Assembly (NCBI GenBank): GCA_905221605.1
Contig: CAJNDS010001112.1
Coordinates: 812,472-876,471 of the forward strand
Direction of reading: 5' to 3'
Length of the DNA stretch: 64,000 nt
From: Symbiodinium natans
Taxonomy: Eukaryota; Sar; Dinophyceae; Suessiales; Symbiodiniaceae
A model generated the notes under the pieces. The model was not told the origin of the DNA, ran no database searches, and saw only the letters and a program-made list of their open reading frames with translations. The position numbers and the translations under genes were made by a program. Below, piece after piece: positions 23,306 to 34,179 of this stretch. Within the stretch, counting starts at the first letter, position 1, and each line of letters starts with the position of its first letter.

Positions 23306-23631
23306 GGTGCCCCCCAACATGGTAGGCCCGTACATGCAAGCACCGGGGCCCTTCGAGCCTAAAACCTCGGATGGTTTGGGGTTTCGGGCTTACTGTTTAC
23401 AGGGTTGTTGGGCCACTTGGTACACTTCTCAATGGGTTTAGGATAAACCCTAGGACCCTAACCCCCAAAACCCTAAACCCTAAACCCTAAACCCTAAACC
23501 CCAGCATGGTGCGTTTTTTCAGGGTTTAGGGCGTTTTGGGAGGCTTACCGAGGCCAAGGCTGCAGTAACGTCTTGGCGACTGCGGGACATCTGAGCCGCT
23601 GAGCATAGGGCCACCTTCAGATTCCAGATGG

Positions 23632-23759
23632 TTTAGGGTTTAGGGTTTAGGGTTTAGGGTTTAGGGTTTAGGGTTTAGGGTTTAGGGTTTAGGGGTTTAG
23701 GCTTTAGGGTTTAGGGGTTTAGGGTTTAGGGGTTTAGGGGTTTAGGGTTTAGGGGTGTA
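23632..23759 (+). repeat. Interstitial telomeric tract with TTTAGGGG variants
   Basis: About 18 units. The left half is uniform TTTAGGG; the right half mixes 8-bp TTTAGGGG units. It runs directly into an M3 element at 23,772. Confidence 0.93.
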
Positions 23760-23771
23760 GGGGTATCACTT

Positions 23772-23868
23772 GAGATGCTCCCCCCTTATACTAACAGTCC
23801 TTAATAAGGATTATAGCCCCTAGTATTAGTCCTATCAAGGTCAGCTAGTTTTAAGGGGGAACATCCCA
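23772..23868. mobile_element. MITE-like element, family M3
   Basis: Left end GATGCTCCCCCCTTATACTA, then ACAGTCCTTAATAAGGATT; right end AAGGGGGAACATCCCAA. Inverted termini, about 97 bp. Other copies lie at 51,044, 51,425 and 63,099, and one is nested at 28,427-28,630. Confidence 0.75.
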
Positions 23869-24040
23869 AACTATCCTTTAAGGGATTATATAGGGTACCT
23901 CATTCCCTCATTCCCTACTAAACACCAGCCAGTTGCCCTAAACCCTAAACCCTTCAGCACGGACTGAGGAGGCTGCCGGCAACACCTGAAAGCAGGGCCT
24001 TCTTGCCTGTAGCAAGGGTTGTATCAACAGGCGAAACCTA

Positions 24041-24259
24041 AACCCTAAACCCTAAACCCTAAACCCTAAACCCTAAACCCTAAACCCTAAACCCTAAACA
24101 CAAAAAAGTACTTTTCAAAGGGGAGTTCGGGAGGGCGGCGCTAGGCTTGGCATTCTCGGCCTTCCAGGAACAAGGGTTGACTGTTAAAAAACCCTAAACC
24201 CTAAACCCTAAACCCTAAACCCTAAACCCTAAACCCTAAACCCTAAACCCTAAACCCTT
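24041..24259 (-). repeat. Two telomeric tracts separated by about 90 bp
   Basis: CCCTAAA arrays at 24,041-24,098 (8 units) and 24,188-24,259 (10 units) flank unique DNA containing CTTGGCATTCTCGGCC. A further tract follows at about 24,437-24,490. Confidence 0.93.
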
Positions 24260-24644
24260 GCGTTGGCAGGGAGTCCGATATTCGGTATAAAGCTCTCCTC
24301 ACGTTGGGCTTCAGGTGCCTGACCGTTTACATCCATTTGGTGGAGTTCGTGGCTTGCCTTGCATGTCCGAAGGTTATGGTGTGGTAGTGGCACGTTTATG
24401 TCAATTCCAAACCGAACACTCGCGCCGACACACACCCAAACCCTAAACCCTAAATCCTAAACCCTAAACCCTACACCCTAAACCCTACACCCAAGCCCTC
24501 GAACAAACCCTCGAACCCCAAAGCTCGTGATCGGCCCAGGCCACAAGGCGATACCCAGCGCGGCCCGTGTAAGGGCCAGGGTTGAGAGCAGCAACAGAGT
24601 GGCGAAGGTGGCTGCGGACCTCTGGATCGTTTCGTTTACCGGTT

Positions 24645-24760
24645 CCCGGATCTTCCAAAAACCCCTTGTGCAATTAAGGAATATACCCTAATTTACACTA
24701 AGGGTCATTATTATGAATTAGGGCATATTCCTTAATTAAGCGGTTTTTGGAAGATCTGGG
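24645..24760. mobile_element. MITE-like element, family M1, well preserved
   Basis: 116 bp. Left CCCGGATCTTCCAAAAACCC, right GGTTTTTGGAAGATCTGGG, with GGAATATACCCTAATTTA and TGAATTAGGGCATATTCC as inner arms. Near-perfect palindrome. Confidence 0.85.
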
Positions 24761-25215
24761 TTTGTTCAGCGCACTACTGTCCACAAAGTAAGGATCCTCT
24801 ACAATTTGAAGCACTCGGCTCGCGCAAAAGCGAAGCTCGGCTACACAACTACCCTAAATCTCACGACTTTTCAGATGGCAAGTGCCTTGCTGCGGCGCCT
24901 TCTGCCAAGGCTTGAGGACCCCTGGGGAGGTGTTTCGATGTTGGCAGAAGCATGGGAGTTGTCTTTGAGACATGGGCCTGGAATGAACAGGAGCTGATTC
25001 CCAATCGGACATCAGCAAAACCTTCAGCCCTCTCAAAATCTTCAGCCCTAAACCCTAAAACCCTAAAACCCTAAAACCCTAAAACCCTAAAACCCTAAAC
25101 ACCACAAGCCAATATCACATCGTTGCTCAGATCTCTTGAGGGCCTACCAGGGCCCGCCACCTTGCAAAACCATGTGGCTCCACCGGCATCCTCGACCCTC
25201 CAGCTTCAGTTCGGG
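24761..25215. other. Unique stretch, possible exon DNA
   Basis: 24,790-25,040 is unique and GC-moderate with frames of about 60 codons on both strands (24,806-24,997 plus; 24,854-25,036 minus). It is followed by an 8-bp CCCTAAAA array at 25,046-25,100. No domain is visible. Confidence 0.35.
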
Positions 25216-25333
25216 TCTAGGGTTTAGGGTTTAGGGTTTAGGGTTTAGGGTTTAGGGTTTAGGGTTTAGGGTTTAGGGTTTAGGGTTTAGGGTCTAGGGT
25301 CTAGGGTCGAGGGTCGAGGGTCTGGGGTTTAGG
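25216..25333 (+). repeat. Interstitial telomeric tract with a decaying right end
   Basis: About eleven perfect TTTAGGG units, then TCTAGGG and TCGAGGG variants towards the right. Degeneration rises in one direction. Confidence 0.93.
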
Positions 25334-25472
25334 AGCCAAGCAGCAGAACCTCATCTGCAGGCTTTGCCAAGACATTCCACCAGGATGATGGCTCGTGGAA
25401 AGCCATGGGTCCATCCTCATGATGGTCGGAATAGGGTTTAGGGTTTAGGGTTTAGGGTTTTAGGGTTTAGGG

Positions 25473-25587
25473 ACTTACTTATAGGTTCATGTATGGTTAT
25501 AGGTAGGGCTAAGTAGGGTTAGAAGTACCCGAAATAGTTACCATGCTTAGAACCATTCTTTTCACTACCCATGAGCTTCCAAGTATT
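25473..25587. mobile_element. MITE-like element, family M5
   Basis: ACTTACTTATAGGTTCATG on the left and ACTACCCATGAGCTTCCAAG on the right, abutting a telomeric tract (25,435-25,470). Confidence 0.65.
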
Positions 25588-26651
25588 CGGTATACTGAAA
25601 TGTGTCCATGCACTTGCGTTAGTGCCGCGTTGTGTTCCTTGTGCAAGAGCCTTGGCTAGGTGCCATCCGTTCGCATCCCAACTGACAGAAATCTAGTTGC
25701 CGAGCTGCCATTGCATTGTCACCACGGGCCTGGGGGCAAACACAGGCATCGTCCGCTTGAGGTGGACAACTGCAAGCTCTATATGAAGAGAGCTAACGCT
25801 TGTTTCATAGCCGCAGGCAAAGCAGCGCTACGACATGAGACACCCATGTGATGGCATAGTGGGGTCTTAGCAGTACGTATCGTGCATAGCGAAGTAACTA
25901 CGCGCGTGCAGAAGCCTTGCTCACAAAGCTGCGCGCAGCCACGATCTCTACACGCGGACTCTACGCGCGGACTCGTGCACCGGTGGCAAGGACAAACAAA
26001 GAGATCCCGTTCGAACATTAGGGTTTAGGGTTTAGGGTTTAGGGTTTAGGGTGAGACACAAGCGAGCTCATGCTGCCGGATCCTGAAAAAGTATTGCCGT
26101 CCCTCTGAGGCACTCTCAACCTCCAAAAGATCAAGGCAAAACGCTCCTTGAAAGACCAGTGTGCGGATACTTCAGCCCAGATAAAGCAGCAGATCACGTT
26201 CATCGTCCCAAGACCTGCGCCCTGAACCCTAAACCCTAAACCCTAAACCCCTAAACCTTAAACACATCAGCCTCCAGGATCGCCAGCGCAGTAGTCAGCA
26301 CACCTGGACAGAGCAACTGATCGTCACTGCATTTCGAGGCTTTCTTGTTTTTGGGGTTTAGGGTTTAGGGTTTAGGGGTTACTAGTTCATGGTTGGGAAA
26401 ATATGAAAAATAAAGCTGCTATTCCTTATCGAGTTTTAAGCACCCTTAAAAAATGTAAATTGTTGCCCCGCTATGTAGCCGCGATGTCAAAGTTTAGAGG
26501 CTTTGGTCTTCCTGTACAGCTTTTTGGGTTGAGGTTTAGGTCTTCCTTTAGAGGTTTAGGTCTTCCTGTAGAGGTTCTTGGGTTCAGAGGCTTCGAGTCG
26601 CCACGAAGGCCGCAGGGGCAGCAGCTGGATTCTTTCCGAGGGCAAAGCCTT
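25588..26651. other. Unique DNA broken by telomeric tracts
   Basis: Telomeric tracts at 26,018-26,052, 26,226-26,262 and 26,354-26,378. 26,380-26,480 carries a copy of the intron element found in gene A intron 2 (TTCATGGTTGGGAAAAT to GCCCCGCTATG). 26,490-26,600 has short GGTTTAGGTCTTCCTGTAGA repeats. The unique pieces (25,620-26,010; 26,065-26,220) could be exons. Confidence 0.4.
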
Positions 26652-26771
26652 TTTCGCCTTCTCCACTTCCAAAAATCCTTTAGTTAGGGAATATACCTTA
26701 AGATCATATTAGGGATACTACTATATTTTAGAGTATGTTCCTTAACCAAGGGGTTTTGGAGTCTCTGGGAT
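26652..26771. mobile_element. MITE-like element, family M2b
   Basis: Right end GGGGTTTTGGAGTCTCTGGG; left TCCAAAAATCCTTTAGTTAG; interior ATCATATTAGGGATACT. It is a hybrid between M1-like (TTTTGGA) and M2-like (GAGTC) ends. Confidence 0.65.
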
Positions 26772-27039
26772 TTTGGCGCAGGCCCATCTACGTAGACATA
26801 TGGCACACCTGACTTGCCGCCACTTTTGTTCCGAATGGAGCCCAGACCTTGGTGCCAGTATGGATAAGCATGCATCCTCGAGCTACTCTAACTGGAAACC
26901 CTGTGTAGGATTACCAAATCCCCATTACAACGCTCGGCCCGCAGAGCAACACGCAGCCAGCAGCAATATCAGAAGTCACATGTTCGTGAAACTTCCATAC
27001 ACGCTACGCGCAAGAACTCTGCAGGGCAATCACATCCGT
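26772..27039. other. Unique stretch, possible exon DNA
   Basis: Plus strand 26,773-27,051 is open for 92 codons; the last codons run into a telomeric tract. No recognisable domain. It sits between an M2b element and a telomeric array, the same context as confirmed exons of genes A and C, so an exon is possible. Confidence 0.3.
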
Positions 27040-27117
27040 CCTAAACCCTAAACCCTAAACCCTAAACCCTAAACCCTAAACCCTAAACCCTAAACCCTAA
27101 ACCCTAAACCCTAAACT
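27040..27117 (-). repeat. Interstitial telomeric tract, about 11 units
   Basis: Uniform CCCTAAA array. Confidence 0.95.
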
Positions 27118-27237
27118 AATGTGAGAACGGATTGCCCTGGACTTTCCTGCATCTGCGTTGACCCAGGCCTGTGAGAGTCGAGAGGGAGTGGGCCAAAAGG
27201 TAGCCCAAGCAGTCGGACTCAAAGGCATGCCCTGAGC

Positions 27238-27450
27238 TGCAAGGAGGGGCCCCTTTACTATACTAACTTATGGGATATGTCAGGGTTTAGGGTTTAGAGT
27301 TTAGGGTTTAGGGCTACTAGGACCCGATACCTCTACAAGGAGGGGCCCCCTTACTATACTGACTGCAGTTAAGGGACTTATATACCCTAATTTAGGATCC
27401 TCATAACCCAATTTAGAGTCCTTATAACTCTACTTATAACTAGGGCTTGT
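27238..27450. mobile_element. Family M6 element interrupted by telomeric DNA, with duplicated left end
   Basis: The start CAAGGAGGGGCCCC then TTACTATACTAACT occurs at 27,239 and again at 27,339. Between them is a telomeric tract (27,282-27,312). The remainder ends in GTCCTTATAACTCTACTTAT. M6 recurs at 32,093-32,270 and 46,938-47,190. Confidence 0.6.
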
Positions 27451-27523
27451 GGGTAGATGTCAGGGATATGTCAGGTTCAGGAACGAGGCAAGGAAAGCGT
27501 TTCAGAAATTGTGCAAAGTGGCC

Positions 27524-28155
27524 GTAAACCCTAAACCCTAAACCCTAAACCCTAAACCCTAAACCCTAAACCCTAAACCCTAAACCCTGACCCGCTAGGA
27601 TCAAGCACTTGACTCCAGGGTTGTTCCTGTCACGATGCTGCAGGCCAGAACTGCGACACAGAGCCCTAGTTGCGAGCAGCCCTTAGCAGACCGGCCTGAT
27701 TTAGGGTTTAGGGTTTAGGGTTTAGGGTTTAGGGTTTAGGGTTTAGGGGTAGCTTGCCCCGAACATGGCAGATGATCATGATAGTTGGCGCTCTCACATT
27801 AAGACAGCACAACCTACTGGACTGTATAGGGAAGCGGCTGCACTGCGCAGCGCATTTTCAAAGGAGGCGCGCTTCAACTCTCGTCTGGTAGTAGGCGAAA
27901 TACGCATGCTCTGCTCTAATTGACTTCTCGGGGTCCGTGCGTCACGACTTCGCTTTGGACGTTCGGGCTTCAGAGCCCTGGGGTTTGCTTTGGATTCAGG
28001 CTTCAGCATTCGGGAAATGAGTGTTGTAGCCACGCTGCCGGCCACCGCGGCCACCAATGCCACCAGCCCTGGGCATTCAGAACATGCTAAACCCTAAACC
28101 CTAAACCCTAAACCCTAAACCCTGAACCCCTCAACCCTAAACCCTGAACCCCATC
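27524..28155. other. Telomeric tracts flanking a possible exon
   Basis: Tracts lie at 27,524-27,590 (minus), 27,701-27,749 (plus) and 28,087-28,155 (minus). Between them the minus strand at 27,794-28,063 is open for 89 codons, with an Ala/Val-rich start (VALVAAVAGSVATTL) followed by a basic Lys/Arg/Pro stretch. This could be an exon or chance. No family recognised. Confidence 0.35.
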
Positions 28156-28375
28156 ATTTAAGCCCCGTAAACCGGCTTGATGCCAGCAAGCTGCCCGCAG
28201 CCGAGCCGGCCCATGGTGTGTAGGCGTGCACGGAGCCGGTTGCATCACCCTCCTGCGGGTTTAGGTTCAATTAGGGTTCAGGGTTTAGGGTTTAGGGTTC
28301 AGGGTTTAGGGTTTAGGGGCTAGGATTTAGGTGTTGTCTTCCAAAACCCCATAAAACCTTGGGCTTAGGGTTTAA

Positions 28376-28408
28376 TCGCTCACACTCGGACAAGCCAGGC
28401 GAGGTACA
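28376..28408. repeat. 33-bp duplicate of 29,411-29,443
   Basis: ATCGCTCACACTCGGACAAG followed by CCAGGCGAGG is present at both places. Here the copy continues directly into telomeric DNA; at 29,443 it continues into unique DNA. Confidence 0.8.
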
Positions 28409-28426
28409 CGGTTTAGGGTTTATGGT

Positions 28427-28630
28427 TGGGATGTTCCTATTCTAGTATCCTTTATTCTAACCCCCACATTATTCCACGATTTGCTTAAGAACCCCCCCCA
28501 AAAAAAAAAACAAAAAACGAAATAATCCCTGTATGACCCTTATAAGGAAGAACATTTTTAACTTTTTGGGCGGTCTTAAGCAGTTCGTAGCATTAGCGAC
28601 TGTTAGCATAAGGGGGAACATCCCAAGGGA
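28427..28630. mobile_element. M3 element with nested M4 element
   Basis: M3 ends: GGTTGGGATGTTCCTATTC on the left, ATAAGGGGGAACATCCCAAG on the right. Inside, at about 28,482-28,582, is an M4 element (TTAAGAACCCCCCCC(A)n ... TTTTTGGGCGGTCTTAAG). Confidence 0.65.
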
Positions 28631-28716
28631 CTTGTTCAGACAGGGAGGGCGAAAGCGGAGCCGCAAGGAGGCATATGTGCATGTATACGTACGCGCATAT
28701 ACTGTAACATGTGGGG

Positions 28717-28812
28717 GTTTCCGAAAATAGGGGGGGAGGGGGTTAATCTTTTTGGGGTTCCTTTAAACGGATTATATAGTATTTTGGTGTAACCGTATTT
28801 TCGGAAATCCCC
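28717..28812. mobile_element. MITE-like element, family M7
   Basis: GGGGGTTTCCGAAAATAGGG at the left and TATTTTCGGAAATCCCC at the right, with TTTTTGGGGTTCCTTTAAAC inside. Related copies lie near 22,418, 39,150, 43,048, 49,618 and 58,891. Confidence 0.7.
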
Positions 28813-29679
28813 ATATCTAACAAGAAGTTCGACATAAGTATATGCATATACACATATTATGGCCAGAAGAAAGGAAGGCCCTGAGTCCGAGATGCCTTTC
28901 GGACGAACGCCTCACCCGATTCAGAAAAAAAACCAAAATGCAAGCCCAAACTACATGATGTGCCTTCCTGAAGTGTAGCAGAATAACAGAAGACGGACCA
29001 GAGACGTGCCCTTCAAACGGATATGCTCCTGTCAGAAATATCCCTAATCTACCATCAGCCTCCCATCCGTTGCCGTTTGTGCATCACGCTTCCTGACAGC
29101 GCAGCGCCCCGGCTGCAGCTGCAGCAGCGAACGCCAGAAACAGCGGCGCTGCCGCGGCAGTGAGGCGCGAGACACGGAAACGAGGTGAAAAGCCTTGGAC
29201 TGGGCACTTCGGACTTCGGAGTTCGCACCTTTTGAGGGTCGATGCACCCAAAGTGGGTAACTGTACTTGGGCTTTGCAAGGTGCTTCTTTACAGCTGACT
29301 TCGGGCTCCAATTTTATATTCTTTAGGCACAAGGGACCTTAGACCTTAGAAGGAGGCAGAGGACATCATCTTCGAGCGAGGATTTCGGCTTCGTTTTACT
29401 GTTTGGCTGAATCGCTCACACTCGGACAAGCCAGGCGAGGCACACTGGGGCCCATCGGGGCACTGGTGATACACTATTACACTACTTCCTCTCCACTAAT
29501 CTGAGGCTGGGCGATACAAGACCACTAAAGAACTCGTTGGGAAAACGCCCATCAGGACCTCTACGCCACTCTCAGTACTCATCCTAGTCGTGACACTCGG
29601 GCAGAGGAGGGAGACCAACCCTTCCAAGGCTATCAAGTACATAGAGCAGAATAAGGCCAGTCGGCACAAGAACTGGCAA
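28813..29679. other. Longest telomere-free unique stretch of the left half
   Basis: 28,813-29,679 has no telomeric tract. It contains GC-rich DNA (29,080-29,180), overlapping short minus-strand frames (29,044-29,332) and a 69-codon minus frame at 29,496-29,705. No motif is convincing. It is the best place in this part of the window to look for exons with transcripts. Confidence 0.35.
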
Positions 29680-29855
29680 CCCAGATCTTTCCAAAAAACC
29701 CTCAATTAAGGAATATACCCTAACTTATACTAAGGATCATAGTTATGTGTTAGGGTATATTCCATAAGTAAGTAGAATATAACCCAATTTATACTAAAGA
29801 TCAGAATTATAAATTAGGGTCAATTCCTTCATTCAGGGGTCTTGGAAGATCCGGG
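29680..29855. mobile_element. M1 element with internal tandem duplication
   Basis: Ends CCCAGATCTTTCC and GGAAGATCCGGG. The central arm (TATACTAAGGATCATAG to GGGTATATTCC) is duplicated, giving 176 bp instead of about 116. The same kind of internal duplication occurs at 45,950-46,126. Confidence 0.8.
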
Positions 29856-31908
29856 AATAACAAACTTCCCCAGTATCTTGGACTTCGCCTACGCGCGCCA
29901 GATCTTCCAAAAACTCTAGGGTATATTCTCCTCAATTAAGGAATATACCCTAACTCATAATCATGATCCATAGTATGCAATTGGTTAAAAAAAGGGGCCT
30001 GGACAATTAGAATATGGTTTGGGGGCTCATTGTAGTATTTAAGTGTTGTAAAGGGGTCAGAAGGGAATACTATGAGTATAATTTTTCCGACCCCTATATC
30101 ATATTCCTGAATTAAGGGTTTTTTGCAGGATCTAGGTGGAAGTGTGGTCCCAGGCACGCGCAGCTGCAAGAAGGCCGAGCAGGCCCATCGCAGGGGGCAG
30201 GGCCCCAGCAAGGTCGGTGGCGTAGGCCCCGAGGCCCAAGCAAAGGGCCAAGAGCAAGGCGAGACCTGTTTGGTTTAGGCTTTAGGGTTTGGGGTTTGGG
30301 GTTTGGGGTTTCGGGTTTAGGGTTTAGGGTTGAGGGTTTAGGGTAATTCCCCAGCATAATCCTCAAAGGGGTACCCAATAAGCACAATATCCCTTAATTA
30401 AGGAATATGCCGTAAACCATTCTAAGGGGCCCCATAATCGACACCATGACTCAAGGCTCTGCGATATTTTCCCCATCCCCATTTCCTTGAGTTAAGGCTT
30501 AGGGCTTAGGGTTTAGGGCTCCCAGGATTCGAGTTGATGCAAGGTCGGCACCGTAACCTTTGCGGAGCCTTGTCAAAGGCACGGAAAACCTGGGAAGGGG
30601 TTTTGGAAGATCTGGGAGGTCAGGGCATATCCCAAAGACTCCAAAACCCCTTAATTAAGGAATATACCTTAAATCATATTAGGGATCCTACTTAAGGAAT
30701 AGACCTTTTAAATCATATAAGGGATCCTAATATAATTTAAGGTATATCCCTTCAACCCGAAACCCGAAACCCTAAACCCTAAACCCTTAATTAAGGGATA
30801 CTGGAGTCCCTGGGTACCCCGCCTTGCAGCAGACGCATCGTGAGAGGCCACCTGAGAGGCGCGGCGCGCGTTTCGGTGCAGGGGCCGAGAAGGAAACCCT
30901 AGGCTTGGTAGGGTTTAGGGTTTAGGGTCTAGGGTCTAGGGTTTAGGGTTTAGGGTTTAGGGTTTAGGGTTTCGGGTTTAGGGCCGAGTGTCAACGAAAC
31001 CCTAAACTCCACCATCATGGGGGTCTATAGGGTGTGATAGACACGCGTTGCAGATTCCCTTAGAACAAGGACCCCCTTAACCCTAAACCCCAACTCCCCC
31101 CTCCCCCCCCCCCCAACAAAAAAACGAAAAACACAGGAAGCCGCGTGCAAAGCGGCATATCCAAGCGCAACTCCACACTGCCCGGCCGCGGCGCAGGAGA
31201 TGGCGTGATATCCTGAGCCAGCTGGTGCTTCGGAACTGCAATCGTAAACAAAACCCTAAACCCTAAACCCTAAACAATAAAGGTTTAGGGTTTACTCGGC
31301 GCTCTCTCTGAGTCTGAGCAACTGAGAGCGACTGCACTGTGAACCAGCAAGGTTTCGGGTTTAAGGTTTAGGAGGGGTTCGCCCCAATACACCCCGAGAC
31401 GACGTCTTATTTGGGGAAACGCAAGATAGGTTCGGGCTAATGGGATTGAATGGCTTCTTACAGGAGACTGAACTCATGAACGCATCTAGACGCGGGAGGA
31501 ACCTAGGCAAAAAAAATGAGCCCTCTTTGGCTTCAAGGGGACTCTCAGGACACCCCAACCCTAAAAATGGAAATAAGGGCCTACTCCGTTCCCTAGCCCT
31601 AAACCCTAAGCCCTAAACCCTTATGAACCCTAAACCCTAAATTGCTTGAGTGCTACGAGGGGGGGGGGGGTGGCACGGGTCTTGTCTGCGCTGCCAGAGT
31701 CTCCCCCTCCCTTCCCTCTCACGCCCATAAACAGAACCTCTTCTCCCATGACAGGAACTAAAAGAAAACTTCGATTTAGGGTTTAGGGTTTAGGCATGCC
31801 CAATCAAGTTCAATTAAGTTCGCGAAATCATAGATGAAGTGAATCACGAGTGAACACGCGAGTAATGGAAGGACAGCTGCTTGAAGTACAACATGCTTCT
31901 GTTGCTCC
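29856..31908. other. Repeat-rich stretch without a recognisable gene
   Basis: Composite M1-like DNA at 29,901-30,135, telomeric tracts at 30,272-30,345, 30,909-30,983, 31,252-31,293 (a CCCTAAA block facing a TTTAGGG block) and 31,597-31,642, and an M2b copy at 30,630-30,815 that carries a duplicated interior and a short telomeric patch. Unique pieces at 30,135-30,250 and 31,300-31,560 have short open frames only. Confidence 0.45.
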
Positions 31909-32035
31909 CTAAACCCTAAACCCTAAACCCTAAACCCTAAACCCTAAACCCTAAACCCTAAACCCTAAACCCTAAACCCTAAACCCTAAACCCTAAACCC
32001 TAAACCCTAAACCCTAAACCCTACACCCCAAACCA
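31909..32035 (-). repeat. Longest uninterrupted CCCTAAA tract of the window
   Basis: About 17 units of CCCTAAA with almost no variation. Such uniformity suggests recent origin or continued homogenisation. Confidence 0.97.
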
Positions 32036-32092
32036 AGTTGCTGTGAAGGGTGGCGACTCAGGCGCACCCAGGGCTCCTTTCAGGGATAAAAT

Positions 32093-32386
32093 ACAAGGAG
32101 GGCCCCCCCCTTCTAAAACTAACTGTAGTTGAGGGACTTCTGACCTAGGGTTTAGGGTTTAGGGTTTAGGGTTAGGGTTTAGGGTTAAGGGTTTTTAGGA
32201 TCCTTATAACCCAATTTAGGGTCCTTATAACTCTACTTACAGCGTTGGGGGCCCCTCCTTGTGGGGCACCATTCCTTCATTCCTGGATCTTCCAGAACCC
32301 ACTAAGGAAGGAATACACCCTAATGTATACTAAGGATCATGACCTTTGAATTAGGGTACGTGCCTGAATTGAGAGGTTTTGGGGGT
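32093..32386. mobile_element. M6 element followed by an M1 element
   Basis: M6 at about 32,093-32,270, interrupted by telomeric DNA (32,150-32,200), ends in CTCCTTGTGG. M1 at 32,282-32,386 has CCTGGATCTTCCAGAACCC, GGATCATGACC, and GAGAGGTTTTGGGGG running into a telomeric tract that replaces the right terminus. Confidence 0.6.
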
Positions 32387-32943
32387 TTAGGGTTTAGGGT
32401 TTAGGGTTTAGGGTTTAGGGTTCCCTACTCAGAACCAGTAAGCTTTGGGCTTCGCGGGCCCCTAAGAATGCCATGTCAAAGGCTGGTGCTGCTTGGAGGT
32501 TCGGGGCTCGCAGTTTAGGGTTTAGGGTTTAGGGTTTAGGGATTTTTTTGCCACCCGCGTTTAGGGTTTAGGGTTTAGGGTACTTACTAACCAACTATAA
32601 GTGTAGATACTCCACTTACAAGCCCCTTAAAAACCCTAATAGGGTCATGATTGGGTTATGGGTGCAGGTAGAATTGGGTTACTAAGTACCGTGAACCTCC
32701 AATCTGAGAGGGCCTTGTAGAACTGTGGCTGTTTACATGGCTAGCGCGTTGGCAACAGGGAGCAGGGCCTCAAATGATTTTACCCTAAACCCTAAACCCT
32801 AAACCCTAAACCCTAAACCCTAAACCCTAAACCCTAAACTCTAAACCTAGGATCGACAAGGGTGCCCTGTTGTGCTTCAAAAGGGGTTTATAAGGCAACT
32901 TAAACCACCGAAAAAGCGAATGAGGGCACTACGGGCCATCCTC
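32387..32943. other. Telomeric tracts with M5 copy and short unique DNA
   Basis: Telomeric tracts at 32,382-32,421, 32,516-32,582 and 32,784-32,846. M5-like copy at 32,582-32,702. Short unique pieces between them, no supported gene. Confidence 0.5.
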
Positions 32944-33059
32944 CCAGAGACTCCAATATCCCTTAATTAAGGGTTTAGGGTTTAAGGGATATACCTTAAA
33001 CTCTAATTGGATCCCCAATATGATTTTTCCTTAATTAAGGGATATTGGAGTCTGTGGGC
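32944..33059. mobile_element. M2b element with telomeric patch
   Basis: CCCAGAGACTCCAATATCCC at left and GGGATATTGGAGTCTGTGGG at right. After TTAATTAAGG the left arm carries GTTTAGGGTTTAAGG not seen in other copies, another telomeric insertion inside an element. Confidence 0.75.
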
Positions 33060-33369
33060 TCTTACCCTTAACCCTAAACCCTAAACCCTGCTCTTTGTGT
33101 TCTTCAATCAGCCTTATGTTCGGCCTGGCCCTTGTGTCCTTGTCTGAATAAAGTCGCATGATCCAGCTTCTGCTTGCATGACCGTGAGACCCTCAGGCCC
33201 TTGGTGCGAAGCTCCGGTGAAAAGGGTTTAGGGTTTAGGGTTTAGGGTTTATTGTTTAGGGTTAGGGTTTAGGGTTTAGGGTTGCAAGGAAGTTGCCCGC
33301 AGCAAGCTGCTATGAGCTGCTCTGTGACAACTCTCGGAGGCGCCAGAGGTGACGACAGGCCAAGACATG

Positions 33370-33640
33370 CTACCAAGTACCGCACATCGCTTAGGGTTTA
33401 AGGTCGTGATTGCAACTACAACCGCTGAACTTAGGGTTTAGGGTTTAGGGCCTCTGATCAAAGACGATGTCCGAGTCGTGTCCATTGAGCAGTGTTGCCA
33501 GACCCACTCAAGCCAGAAGCAACTGCAGCGCTGCCAGCAAACTGTGGTGACGTGCCGGGCTGCATGTTGCGTGGGGTAAAGACCGACGCGGAAAATTTCA
33601 AGCCACCCAGCATGATCACATACTTGCAACTTTCGAAGGG
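33370..33640. repeat. Paralogous segment, copy 3 of 3, with telomeric insertions
   Basis: It matches 37,655-37,890 and 38,080-38,300. Two telomeric pieces are present here and absent there: CTTAGGGTTTAAGG after CGCACATCG (33,391-33,405), and TTAGGGTTTAGGGTTTAGGG at 33,431-33,450, which replaces roughly 20 bp (CTTCTTATCACAAATGAA in the other copies). Part of the duplicated 33-41 kb region; coding status unknown. Confidence 0.8.
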
Positions 33641-33821
33641 AACCGCTTGGAGGTTCACAGGTACTTCTCAGTACCGTACCTAGTATAAACTACCCGTGAA
33701 GCTCCAGGAAAAGACAGGCTAAGTGCGGATCCGGAAGATGAACTTCGACGGACTGCAGAAAACATGGTGAGTTCCTCTCCTTCTTACAGAAGGCTTAGAA
33801 AAGGCGGGCGAATGTCTGATG

Positions 33822-33990
33822 TAGGGTTTAGGGTTTAGGGTTCAGGGTTTAGGGCCCTAAACCCGAAACCCTAAACCCACAAAGGGGCCAGAAATATCGA
33901 GAACTCACCACACGAAGCTCTGCCTTTGTGGTGCCGAGCACTCCCTGACCGGGTCGAAGAGTTACTCCTGGGTCGGCCCGGCAGAGAGCC
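33822..33990. repeat. Short head-to-head telomeric block plus paralogous segment
   Basis: 33,822-33,878 reads TTTAGGG units, then TTTAGGGCCCTAAACCC, then CCCTAAA, a small inverted telomeric junction. 33,880-33,990 (AGCACTCCCTGACCGGGTCG) matches 38,680-38,765 and 39,230-39,335. Confidence 0.8.
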
Positions 33991-34005
33991 CGGTACCCCT
34001 TCAGT

Positions 34006-34100
34006 AGGGTTTAGGGTTTAGGGTTTAGGGTTTAGGGTTTAGGGTTTAGGGTTTAGGGTTTAGGGTTTAGGGTTTAGGGTTTAGGGTTTAGGGTTTAGGG
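34006..34100 (+). repeat. Interstitial telomeric tract, about 13 units
   Basis: Uniform TTTAGGG array between duplicated segments. Confidence 0.96.
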
Positions 34101-34179
34101 AAATTCTGTTTAAATATAGATAGGGACCCTGAGTCTGATTTAAGGTATTCTATTCCTTGATTCAGGAGTACTGGGCTCT

